Positions 1 through 6,796 of a DNA stretch of 36,378 bases are shown piece by piece. Position 1 is the first letter of the stretch, and each line of letters begins with the position of its first letter. A program made the translations under genes and the position numbers. The stretch is from JACRLV01 sp045863555. GTDB taxonomy: Bacteria; Planctomycetota; Phycisphaerae; UBA1845; Fen-1342. The stretch lies in assembly GCA_045863555.1 (NCBI GenBank), contig BTUU01000029.1, positions 1 to 36,378 on the forward strand, read 5' to 3'. The notes under the pieces are model-generated. The model did not search any database. It had not been told where the DNA came from and was given only the letters and a program-made list of their open reading frames with translations.

Positions 1-2
1 AG

Positions 3-1118
3 AAGTGCGTTTCTGGGAGTGGCCCCACCGTCTCGCCGCACGTCGTCTACACCCGCGCGCGTAACCTGATCACGGGCGATATTTTCCGCGATGGCGTGTT
101 TGCCAAGCTCATTGGCAAACTCGCGCCGATCGTCAAGCGCCTGGAAGCGGCCAAGCCGACGTTTTTCGAGATCATGACCGCGGCCGCGTTCATGCACTTC
201 GCCAACAGCAAGACCGATTACGTCGTGCTCGAAACCGGCCTCGGCGGCCGGCTGGATTCGACGAACGTGGTCAAGCCCGAGGTCGTGGGCATTTCGAGCA
301 TCAGCTACGACCACATGCAGCAGCTCGGTACGACGCTGGAAGCGATCGCCGAAGAAAAGGCGGGCATCTTCAAGCCCGGCGTCCCCGCGATCACGGTTGA
401 GCAGACGCCGGGCGTGACGCGCGTGCTGCGCCAGGCGGCGGAGAAGGTCGGGTGCGAGCTGAAGGTCCTCGGGACCGACATCGAGTTCAGCTACCGGTTC
501 GAGTCGTCGCGCGCCACCGGCCCGCATGCCCGCATCTGCATGATGACGCCCAACAGCCGCTTCGATCACGTCGCCGTGCCGCTCCTCGGCGAGCACCAGG
601 CGGTGAACTGCGGCCTGGCGCTGGGCATGCTCGACGCCATGCGGCAGCGCGGCCATGCGATCCCCGAGCAGAACGCCGTCGACGGGCTCGCCCGCGTGGT
701 CATTCCCGGCCGGCTGGAGATCATCCGCGAGCATCCGCGGGTGGTGGTGGACGGCGCGCATAACGCGGCCAGCATCGCCGCGCTCATGCGGGCGATCGGG
801 CAGAACATCAGCTACGACTCGATGGTGGTGATCTTCGGCTGCTCGGCGGACAAGGACATCGAAGGGATGCTGTCGCAACTCCAGCTCGGGGCGGACAAGG
901 TGATCTTCACGAACAACGGCACGCCGCGCTCGGCCGATCCGAAGGACCTGCTGACGAAATTCGTGGACAAGTCGCAGAAGATGGCCCAGATCGAGCCGAC
1001 GCTGATGGACGCGTATCGCACGGCGCTGCACTGCGTGAGCCGCGAAGACCTGATCTGCATCACGGGCTCGTTCTATCTCGTGGGCCTGGCCAAGCAGCAG
1101 CTCGCGCAGCTTCCCTGA
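3..1118 (+). CDS. folC: Folylpolyglutamate / dihydrofolate synthase, 5'-truncated by the window edge
   Basis: This enzyme ligates glutamate to (dihydro)folate using ATP in the cytoplasm. The frame is open to the first base of the window, so the gene starts upstream. A GTG at 96 lies inside conserved sequence and is not the start. Visible FolC features are SPHVV near the left edge (the SPH motif), then VLETGLGGRLDSTN, the family signature of the Mur-ligase-like central domain, then ISYDHMQQLG and EEKAGIFKPG. The C-terminal ligase domain follows, with VIPGRLEII and DGAHN. The N-terminal P-loop is outside the window. The gene converges on ispE, with only 25 bases between the stop codons and no obvious terminator there. 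Identity is secure from the motifs; whether it has both the synthase and the polyglutamylase activity cannot be told. Confidence 0.93.
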   Translation, partial: KCVSGSGPTVSPHVVYTRARNLITGDIFRDGVFAKLIGKLAPIVKRLEAAKPTFFEIMTAAAFMHFANSKTDYVVLETGLGGRLDSTNVVKPEVVGISSISYDHMQQLGTTLEAIAEEKAGIFKPGVPAITVEQTPGVTRVLRQAAEKVGCELKVLGTDIEFSYRFESSRATGPHARICMMTPNSRFDHVAVPLLGEHQAVNCGLALGMLDAMRQRGHAIPEQNAVDGLARVVIPGRLEIIREHPRVVVDGAHNAASIAALMRAIGQNISYDSMVVIFGCSADKDIEGMLSQLQLGADKVIFTNNGTPRSADPKDLLTKFVDKSQKMAQIEPTLMDAYRTALHCVSREDLICITGSFYLVGLAKQQLAQLP

Positions 1119-1143
1119 ACGCGTGTCGGGCGCTCCGACCCCC

Positions 1144-2145
1144 TCAGATCATCTTCGTCAGGATGAACTTCGCCGCGCTATTCGCGGATTCGAGGCGCGA
1201 CCTCGTCATCTTCGCCTGCACAGAATCTCGCGGCGAGTAGAGTGTGAAATACGCGGCTCCGGAGCCGGTCATCAGAAAATTCTGGCCCGCGATCCGCTCG
1301 GTTGCTTCGCGAAAGTCGCGCAGACCCGGATTGAGATCTTCCGCGGCCACCTGCAAGTCGTTGAAGAGAGCGAGACGCGCGAGCATGCCGGCGCTGGAAC
1401 TCGGATCGCCGAGTCTCGTCCACGCGACCGGAGCACGAGCCGGGTTGAATTCGTCCCCGGCGCCAAACACCGATGTCGGAAATGCGGCGCTCGGTCGCCG
1501 CTCGGCCTCGATGTGCGCGAGGACCTCGCGGGCCGACGGCCGTGTTGGCGGGGGGGCAAGCTCGTCGAACCGGCGGTAAACCGCACCGGTGGGTGAATGG
1601 ATCGGCGGAATCGCGAGCAGCACGGGCGTGGAAATGAGCGCGTGACCCAGCAGCTCGATCTGCCCGCCGCGGCCGCGCATCACGATCAGCCGCTCGGGAT
1701 CGGTGAGGAAGAGCGGCACGTCGGACCCGATTTCCGCGCCGATCGCGGCGATGCGCGACGCAGGAATGTCGACGTTCCAGAGCCGGCGAAGTCCAAGGAG
1801 CGTCGCCGCGGCGTTCGAGCTGCCGCCGCCCAGGCCCGCCCCCGCCGGGATGGACTTGTCGAGGCGGATCGTCACTCCGGGGACATCCCGTTCGAGCGAA
1901 TTTACGATCTCCTCGCGCAGCCGCAACGCCGCCCGGGCCGCCAGGTTCGTCTGGTCGATGGGAATCCCAGCCGCGTCGCATTCGACCACGATTCGGCCAT
2001 CCGGGCGCGCCGTGAGGTTGACCCGGTCACCGAAATCGAGTTGCGAGACGATCGACTCGAGCGGATGAAATCCGTCGGGGCGAACCGGCCCGACGGCGAG
2101 CGTGAGGTTGATCTTCGCGGGCGAAAAGCGCGTCACGTTCTGCAT
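1144..2145 (-). CDS. ispE: 4-diphosphocytidyl-2-C-methyl-D-erythritol kinase
   Basis: IspE phosphorylates the 2-hydroxyl of CDP-methylerythritol in the non-mevalonate (MEP) isoprenoid pathway. It is a 333-residue GHMP kinase. The N-terminal SPAKINLTLAV carries the conserved Lys (K11), the glycine-rich ATP loop PAGAGLGGGSSNAAATL is at residues 100-116, the probable catalytic Asp is D142 in GSDVPLF, and the C-terminal GHMP motif is LMTGSGAAYF. It starts at ATG 2145, 30 bases after the prfA stop, so it is probably co-transcribed with prfA. The length is slightly above the usual 280-320 residues. A long open frame on the opposite strand (1597-3267) is a GC-driven shadow of this gene and prfA. Confidence 0.95.
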   Translation of the reverse strand: MQNVTRFSPAKINLTLAVGPVRPDGFHPLESIVSQLDFGDRVNLTARPDGRIVVECDAAGIPIDQTNLAARAALRLREEIVNSLERDVPGVTIRLDKSIPAGAGLGGGSSNAAATLLGLRRLWNVDIPASRIAAIGAEIGSDVPLFLTDPERLIVMRGRGGQIELLGHALISTPVLLAIPPIHSPTGAVYRRFDELAPPPTRPSAREVLAHIEAERRPSAAFPTSVFGAGDEFNPARAPVAWTRLGDPSSSAGMLARLALFNDLQVAAEDLNPGLRDFREATERIAGQNFLMTGSGAAYFTLYSPRDSVQAKMTRSRLESANSAAKFILTKMI

Positions 2146-2175
2146 GATCGCTCCGGGGAGGCTGATTGCGACGCC

Positions 2176-3276
2176 CTAGAGGCTCTCCAGCCGCATCTTG
2201 AGATCCCGCTCCGCCAGCGCCGAATGAAATTCGTCCAGGTCGCCGCCCTGGAGCACGCCGGGAATGTCGAATTTGTCGATGTTGCAGCGATGGTCGGTGA
2301 TCCGGTTCTGCGGAAAATTGTACGTGCGGATGCGGTCGCTGCGGTCGCCGGAGCCGACCATGCTCTTGCGCTCGGAGGCCATCTTCGAGCGCTGCTGCTC
2401 CTGGTGATGCTCAAAGACGCGGGCCATCATGATTCGCCGGGCCTTGGCGCGGTTCTTGTGCTGGCTCTTCTCGTCGCGCATCGACACGGTGATGCCCGTG
2501 GGGATGTGCTCCAGCTTGATCGCGCTCTCGACCTTGTTCACGTTCTGGCCGCCGGGGCCGCCCGCGCGGCTTGTGTGCTCGACGACGTCCTTTTCCCAGT
2601 TGATCTCGACGTTCACCTCTTCGGGTTCGGGCAGCACCGCGACGGTCGCCAGCGACGTGTGAATCCGCCCCTGCGTCTCGGTCTTGGGCACGCGCTGCAC
2701 GCGGTGTCCGCCGGCCTCGAAGCGCAGGCTCAGGTAGACCTCGTCGCCGGTGACGTTGAGGATCGCCTCGCGCACGCCGCCGAGCTCGGACTCCGAGATC
2801 GAGAGGATTTCGGTCCGGAAACCCTTCCGCGCCGCCCACGCCTGGTACATCGTCAGCAGGTCGCCGGCAAAGAGCGCCGCCTCGTCGCCGCCGGTGCCGG
2901 CGCGGATTTCGACGATGACGCTCGAGATGGCCGATTCATCGCCGGTGACGAGCTTCTCGATCATCTGCCGCAGCAGGGCCTCGCGCCGCTGGGTCAGCGC
3001 CGGCATCTCCGCGTCCGCCAGCTCGCGCAGATCGGCGTCGGATTTCGGATCGGCGAGGATCTCGCTCATTTCGCGAAGCTGCGCCGTCACGGAGCGGTAA
3101 TCACGGAAGGGCTTGAGAATCTTCTCCAGCTCGCCGTGTTCCTTCGCGAGCTTTACGATGACCATGCCGTTCGACGCCGCCTCGGGCGAGTTCATGCGCT
3201 CCCTGACGACGGCGCTCCGGGCCGCCATCTCCTCGACCCGGGTCATCCAGCTCGGGTCGGCCAATGATTGAGACAT
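2176..3276 (-). CDS. prfA: Peptide chain release factor 1
   Basis: RF1 recognises UAA and UAG stop codons and triggers peptide release on the ribosome. The protein has 366 residues, a typical length. The codon-recognition tripeptide is P-K-T at residues 197-199 (HRVQRVPKTETQGRIHTS), which fits the PxT class of RF1 and not the SPF of RF2. The catalytic GGQ is at residues 242-244 in the context AGGPGGQNVNK. The RF1 C-terminal signature GSGDRSDRIRTYNFPQNR follows. Proline directly before GGQ differs from the common SGAGGQHVN form and looks more like the ArfB-type GPGGQ. The gene lies downstream of rpmE and upstream of ispE, and a strong hairpin separates it from rpmE. Start ATG is at 3276. Confidence 0.96.
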   Translation of the reverse strand: MSQSLADPSWMTRVEEMAARSAVVRERMNSPEAASNGMVIVKLAKEHGELEKILKPFRDYRSVTAQLREMSEILADPKSDADLRELADAEMPALTQRREALLRQMIEKLVTGDESAISSVIVEIRAGTGGDEAALFAGDLLTMYQAWAARKGFRTEILSISESELGGVREAILNVTGDEVYLSLRFEAGGHRVQRVPKTETQGRIHTSLATVAVLPEPEEVNVEINWEKDVVEHTSRAGGPGGQNVNKVESAIKLEHIPTGITVSMRDEKSQHKNRAKARRIMMARVFEHHQEQQRSKMASERKSMVGSGDRSDRIRTYNFPQNRITDHRCNIDKFDIPGVLQGGDLDEFHSALAERDLKMRLESL

Positions 3277-3358
3277 GGGCTCATCTCACTGTAACGGGCC
3301 TCGCCCGCCATGCTTCCAATCTCAGCGTCCAGAGGAGGGCACGCTGAGCCCAGCCAAC

Positions 3359-3399
3359 AAAGAACACGGCGGCCCGGCGCATCAAACGCCGGGCCGCCG
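3359..3399 (-). terminator. Rho-independent terminator downstream of rpmE
   Basis: A perfect 13-bp GC-rich inverted repeat (3367-3379 with 3387-3399) has a 7-base loop. On the minus strand it is followed by the T-rich run TGTTCTTT. It lies 23 bases after the rpmE stop. It should end or attenuate rpmE transcription before prfA, so prfA is either expressed by read-through or from its own promoter in the next 80 bases. Confidence 0.8.
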
Positions 3400-3421
3400 A
3401 TCGAAAATCGCCGCTGACCAG

Positions 3422-3649
3422 CTACTTGCCGGCCTTTTCCTTCGCAAAGTAGTTCCCGCCGAACTTCTTCTGGAACCGCTCGACGCGGCCGGCGGTGTCA
3501 ACGAACTTCTGCTTGCCCGAGTAGAACGGGTGGCAGCTGCTGCAGATGTCGACCTTGATCTCGGCCTTCGTGGCCCGAGTCTCGAACGTCGACCCGCAGG
3601 CGCAGGTCACCTTGGCGGGCATGTACTTGGGATGAATGCCTTCCTTCAT
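3422..3649 (-). CDS. rpmE: 50S ribosomal protein L31, zinc-binding form
   Basis: L31 binds the large ribosomal subunit and bridges it to the small subunit. This 75-residue protein begins MKEGIHPKYMPAKVTC and has the Cys-containing (C+) form: C16 and C18 in TCACG, C36 and C39 in CSSCHPFYSGKQK, followed by DTAGRVERFQKKF. These residues would hold one zinc ion. Its length matches the family. It is the first gene of a minus-strand group with prfA and ispE, has a candidate promoter about 55 bases upstream, and ends at a strong terminator hairpin. The C+ form is generally the one expressed when zinc is sufficient; no zinc-free paralogue is in the window. Confidence 0.97.
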   Translation of the reverse strand: MKEGIHPKYMPAKVTCACGSTFETRATKAEIKVDICSSCHPFYSGKQKFVDTAGRVERFQKKFGGNYFAKEKAGK

Positions 3650-3705
3650 GTTGCACCTTTAGTCGGGGTCGCAGGCCATCGCACCCGATGCGCCGCGAGT
3701 CCCGG

Positions 3706-3734
3706 ATTATTACGCGAACCCGGCTCGAAGGCAA
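3706..3734 (-). promoter_or_regulatory. Candidate sigma-70-type promoter for rpmE
   Basis: On the minus strand TTGCCT (3734-3729) is followed after exactly 17 bases by AATAAT (3711-3706), which match 4 of 6 and 5 of 6 consensus positions. Predicted transcription start is near 3699, giving a leader of about 50 bases before rpmE. It resembles the candidate dnaG promoter in this window. The divergent cluster starting at 3899 must use other signals in 3735-3898, where I see no convincing promoter. Confidence 0.45.
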
Positions 3735-3898
3735 GTTTGCCCCGCCGTCCGCACCCGCTCCGGGCGTTTACCCGGCCGGTTCCGTCGTGGATCGCTGGAT
3801 GAATCGTCCGTTTCCCCTTATCATTCCCCCCTTATTGGCCGCGCTGTGCCCCTCGCGGGGCGCTGCCGGTCCGGTTTCGGAAAGCAGGGTGAGCCGGC

Positions 3899-4399
3899 GT
3901 GAAGTTTGTCCTTGTCGATCGCATCAGCGAACTCGAACCGGGCAGGCGGATCGTCGCGCACAAATCGGTCTCGCTGGCCGAGGAGTACCTCGCGGACCAT
4001 TTCCCCACCTTTCCGGTGCTGCCGGGTGTCTTCATGCTGGAGGCGCTCGTGCAGGCGTCGGCGTGGGTGGTGCGGTCGGGGCTGGATTTCAAGCCCTCGA
4101 TCGTGGTCCTAAAGGACGCCCGGAACGTGACTTACAAGAGTTTCATCGCCCCGGGCCGCACGCTGAACATCGAGTCGACGTGCAAGGAGCTCGCCCCGGA
4201 GATGAGCGTTTTCCAGGCCGCCGGCTCGGTCGACGGCCGCGAGATCGTGAAAGGCAAGTTGACGCTTCGGCACCTGTCGCTGGCTGATTCGGACGCCTCG
4301 ATGGCGTCGATCGACGACGGGATCCGCTCGAAGATGCGACAGTTGTTCGGATTGCTCCAGCTCGGCCGGCCGCGTGAAGCGGCCGCGACTGGCGGATAA
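3899..4399 (+). CDS. FabZ-like 3-hydroxyacyl-ACP dehydratase (first copy)
   Basis: This hot-dog-fold dehydratase should remove water from 3-hydroxyacyl-ACP. The FabZ active-site pair is intact: H34 in DHFPTFPVLPG and E48 in FMLEAL, 14 residues apart as in FabZ. At 166 residues it is longer than a typical 140-150-residue FabZ, with a C-terminal tail of about 30 residues beyond the core. The start is GTG 3899; no in-frame ATG precedes the active site. The next gene begins at or just after its stop. A second FabZ-like gene lies 1 kb downstream, followed by two ketosynthase genes, so this is a dedicated acyl-chain cluster rather than an isolated fabZ. The substrate is unknown. Confidence 0.85.
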   Translation: MKFVLVDRISELEPGRRIVAHKSVSLAEEYLADHFPTFPVLPGVFMLEALVQASAWVVRSGLDFKPSIVVLKDARNVTYKSFIAPGRTLNIESTCKELAPEMSVFQAAGSVDGREIVKGKLTLRHLSLADSDASMASIDDGIRSKMRQLFGLLQLGRPREAAATGG

Positions 4400-4447
4400 G
4401 TGGATAGGTTGGGTTCGACCGGCGCGGTCGAGTGGAGGATTCGCGGA

Positions 4448-4840
4448 ATGCCGTCCAGAGACGAGATTTTTGACAAGGTGAAGGCGACGCTGGTCGACGC
4501 GCTGAGCGTGGACGAGGACGACGTCACCGACAATGCGACGCTGATGGGCGATCTCGGGGCCGAGTCGATCGACTTCCTCGATATCGTCTTCCGGCTGGAG
4601 AAGGCGTTCGGCATCAAGATTCCCCAGGAGGAACTGATGCCGCGCGACATTCTCAGCAACGCGGACTACGTCGTCGACAAGAAGCTGAACGCCAGGGGCA
4701 TCGCCGCGCTTAAGGCCGCGATGCCGCATGCGGATCTGACGGCGTTCGAGAAGAACCCGGAGATCGACAAGCTGGCCGAGGTATTCACCGTTTCGGCGAT
4801 CGTCCGCTTCATCGAGGCGAAGCTGGCCAAGGCGGCCTAG
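4448..4840 (+). CDS. Acyl carrier protein with an internal insertion
   Basis: This would carry acyl intermediates on a 4'-phosphopantetheine arm. The attachment site is S40 in GDLGAESIDFLDIVFRLE, where the usual Asp-Ser-Leu is Glu-Ser-Ile. Helix II continues as EKAFGIKIPQEEL. A standard ACP (about 78 residues) would then run straight into its last helix. Here about 45-50 extra residues (roughly 63-111) precede FTVSAIVRFIEAKL, which aligns with helix IV. Total length is 130 residues. I chose ATG 4448 because GGAGG (4434-4438) lies 9 bases upstream; an in-frame GTG at 4400, directly after the previous stop, would add 16 residues without such a site. It sits between two FabZ-like dehydratases and upstream of a KS pair, which it probably serves. 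Confidence 0.85.
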   Translation: MPSRDEIFDKVKATLVDALSVDEDDVTDNATLMGDLGAESIDFLDIVFRLEKAFGIKIPQEELMPRDILSNADYVVDKKLNARGIAALKAAMPHADLTAFEKNPEIDKLAEVFTVSAIVRFIEAKLAKAA

Positions 4841-4858
4841 CCGAGTGGCGATCGACGG

Positions 4859-4902
4859 GGACAATTGACCACGCCGGGCAAAGCATCGCCCGGCGTTTGT
4901 CC
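4859..4902 (+). terminator. Intergenic hairpin, possible attenuator inside the lipid cluster
   Basis: A 9-bp stem (4871-4879 with 4888-4896) is flanked by a second, outer 6-bp pairing (GGACAA at 4859-4864 with TTGTCC at 4897-4902). The run after the inner stem is only TTTG, so it is a weak terminator at best. It lies 18 bases after the ACP gene and just before the second FabZ gene, where it could lower expression of the downstream KS genes or protect the upstream mRNA end. Confidence 0.5.
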
Positions 4903-4918
4903 ATGATGGAGTGCGTGC

Positions 4919-5410
4919 GTGCGGTGGATCTGGTTTGATCGCTTTGAAGAATTCGACTCCGGCCGGCGGGCCGTCGCCGTGAAGAACGTGACGCTCGCCG
5001 AGGATCATCTGCATGACCACTTCCCCGGCTACCCGATCATGCCCTGCAGCCTGATGGTCGAAGGGATGGCCCAGACCGCGGGCATCCTCGTCGGCGAGGC
5101 CCGCAAGTTCTCCGAAAAAGTCATCCTTGCAAAAGTCCGCCGCGCCGAATTTCACAGCCTCGTCCGGCCCGGCGAGCAGATACGATATGAAGCCACCGTG
5201 GAGGGCGAGGTCACGGCCTCGGGCGCCAGTACGACCGGCCGGATCACGGTCGGCGGCGAGACGGTTGGCGAGGTGGACCTGATGTTCTCGCACATTGACC
5301 AGAACATGAGCGGCCTGGAATTTCCCGAGGAGAATTTCGTCTTCACGCCGGAATTCATGGCCCTGCTCGATACCTATCGCTGCGCCGGCGGCGGGAGGAT
5401 TTCGATATGA
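4919..5410 (+). CDS. FabZ-like 3-hydroxyacyl-ACP dehydratase (second copy)
   Basis: This is a second hot-dog dehydratase of 163 residues, similar in layout to the first copy. The active-site pair is H34 in HDHFPGYPIMP and E48 in LMVEGMAQT. The glycine that normally follows the proline of the HFPxxPxxPG motif is replaced by Cys (C43), which the first copy does not show; this may alter the active site. Start GTG 4919 is supported by GGAG 7 bases upstream. Its TGA overlaps the ATG of the next gene (ATGA, 5407-5410), so the dehydratase and the KS-like protein are probably translationally coupled and made in similar amounts. It could be a non-redundant partner of the first dehydratase, with a different chain length or a structural role. 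Confidence 0.83.
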   Translation: MRWIWFDRFEEFDSGRRAVAVKNVTLAEDHLHDHFPGYPIMPCSLMVEGMAQTAGILVGEARKFSEKVILAKVRRAEFHSLVRPGEQIRYEATVEGEVTASGASTTGRITVGGETVGEVDLMFSHIDQNMSGLEFPEENFVFTPEFMALLDTYRCAGGGRISI

Positions 5411-6744
5411 GTGACCGCCGCGTCGTCATCACCGGTCTCGGACCCGTCACGCCCATCGGCAGCGGGGCGGGCGAGTTCTGGAACGCGCTGCTCGAAGGCC
5501 GCAGCGGAATCCGCCGCATTCAGTCGTTCGACCCGGCCCGCTTCGACTCGCAGATCGGCGGCGAGATCGACGGCCTGAAGATCAACGACTTCGTGCCCAA
5601 GGACTACCGCAAGGCGCAGAAGATCATGGCCCGCGACATCGTCCTGGCCGTGGTCGCGGCTCACAAGGCGGTGATGGACAGCGGCATCGTCACCAAGTGC
5701 ATCATCGACCGCGGCGAATCGCCCGGCCCCTGCAATCTCGACAGCACGCGCTTCGGGGCGAACATCGGCGCGGGCCTCATCTGCGCCGATCTGCCGGAAC
5801 TCGCCGAGGCGCTGCACAGCGCCTCGACCGCCGGCGAATTCAGCATGAAGCGCTGGGGCAGCGAGGGCATGCAGAACCTCACGCCCCTGTGGCTGCTCAA
5901 GTTCCTGCCGAACATGCTCGCCTGCCACGTGACCATCGTGCATGACTGCCAGGGCCCGAGCAACACGATCACCTGCGGCGAGGCCAGCAGCCACCTGGCC
6001 ATCGGCGAAGCATTTCGCACGATCCAGCGCGGCACCGCCGACGTCGTCATCTGCGGCGGGGCGGAGAGCAAGACGAACCCGATGGCCCTTCTGCGCCAGT
6101 CGATCGGCGACCGCCTCTCAAAGCGAAATGACGCCCCGGCGGCCGCCTGTCGCCCGCTCGCGGGAGATCGCGACGGCACGGCGATCAGCGAGGGCGGCGG
6201 GCTGGTCATCCTCGAAGAACTGGAGCATGCGAAGACGCGCGGCGCGCGGATCTACGCCGAGGTCGCGGGCTTCGGCGCGAGCAACGACGCCTACGAGCCC
6301 GCCCAGCCGTCGAAGCCGCACCCCGAGGGCCGCGGAATTCTCCTCGCGGCCCGCAAGGCGCTGCGCGACGCGGGCATCGGGGCCGAGCAGATCGACCTCG
6401 TCTCGGCGTTCGCCGCCGGGCTCAGGGAACACGACCGCTGCGAGGCCGCGGCGATCCGCACGCTGCTCGGCGCCCGCGCGGCCGATACGCCGGTCATGGC
6501 GATCAAGGGCGGCGTCGGCAACAATGGGGCGGGATCGGGGGCGATCGATCTCATCGCGACGGTACTCGCCGTTCAGAACAACACGGTCCCGGCCGCGATC
6601 AACAGCGCGACGGCCGATCCCGGCGTCGGGTTGAAGGTCATCACGGGCAAGCCGGTCGATGCCCGCGTCCAGCACGCGGTCTCGCTGGCGTACGCCCTCG
6701 GCGGCGGTCAGAACGCGGCGCTGGTGATCAAGCGGTACGCGTAG
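5407..6744 (+). CDS. Ketosynthase-like protein lacking the catalytic triad (chain-length-factor-like, KS-beta)
   Basis: This is a 445-residue thiolase-fold protein of the FabF/KAS-II type, beginning RRVVITGLGPVTPIGSG. Aligning its nucleophile region GPSNTITCGEASSH with the FabF pattern GPSISIATACTSG puts Glu192 where the catalytic Cys should be (the nearby C190 is two residues off). The first catalytic His is Phe335 (VSAFAAGL against VNAHGTST). The second is Asn372 (KGGVGNNG against KSMTGHLL), while the conserved Lys (K367) is kept. With Cys, His and His all lost it cannot condense acyl chains by the normal route. In type II polyketide and aryl-polyene systems such a protein, the chain length factor, pairs with an active KS. 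The active partner is the next gene, 52 bases on. The gene is otherwise intact, so this looks selected rather than decayed. Confidence 0.87.
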   Translation: MSDRRVVITGLGPVTPIGSGAGEFWNALLEGRSGIRRIQSFDPARFDSQIGGEIDGLKINDFVPKDYRKAQKIMARDIVLAVVAAHKAVMDSGIVTKCIIDRGESPGPCNLDSTRFGANIGAGLICADLPELAEALHSASTAGEFSMKRWGSEGMQNLTPLWLLKFLPNMLACHVTIVHDCQGPSNTITCGEASSHLAIGEAFRTIQRGTADVVICGGAESKTNPMALLRQSIGDRLSKRNDAPAAACRPLAGDRDGTAISEGGGLVILEELEHAKTRGARIYAEVAGFGASNDAYEPAQPSKPHPEGRGILLAARKALRDAGIGAEQIDLVSAFAAGLREHDRCEAAAIRTLLGARAADTPVMAIKGGVGNNGAGSGAIDLIATVLAVQNNTVPAAINSATADPGVGLKVITGKPVDARVQHAVSLAYALGGGQNAALVIKRYA

Positions 6745-6796
6745 GGATGCAGCCCGGCCGGTCGCGGCTGGATTGGCACAGCGAAGGAAGTGATGC

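Noticed and set aside
1597..3267. A 556-codon open frame on the plus strand
   Set aside because: It lies wholly antisense to ispE and prfA, both of which have all family motifs; the frame is open because of GC-rich third positions on the other strand, and its translation is low-complexity Arg/Ala/Asp.
3810..3830. TATCAT as a -10 element for the lipid cluster
   Set aside because: No acceptable -35 lies 16-18 bases upstream, so it is not listed as a promoter.
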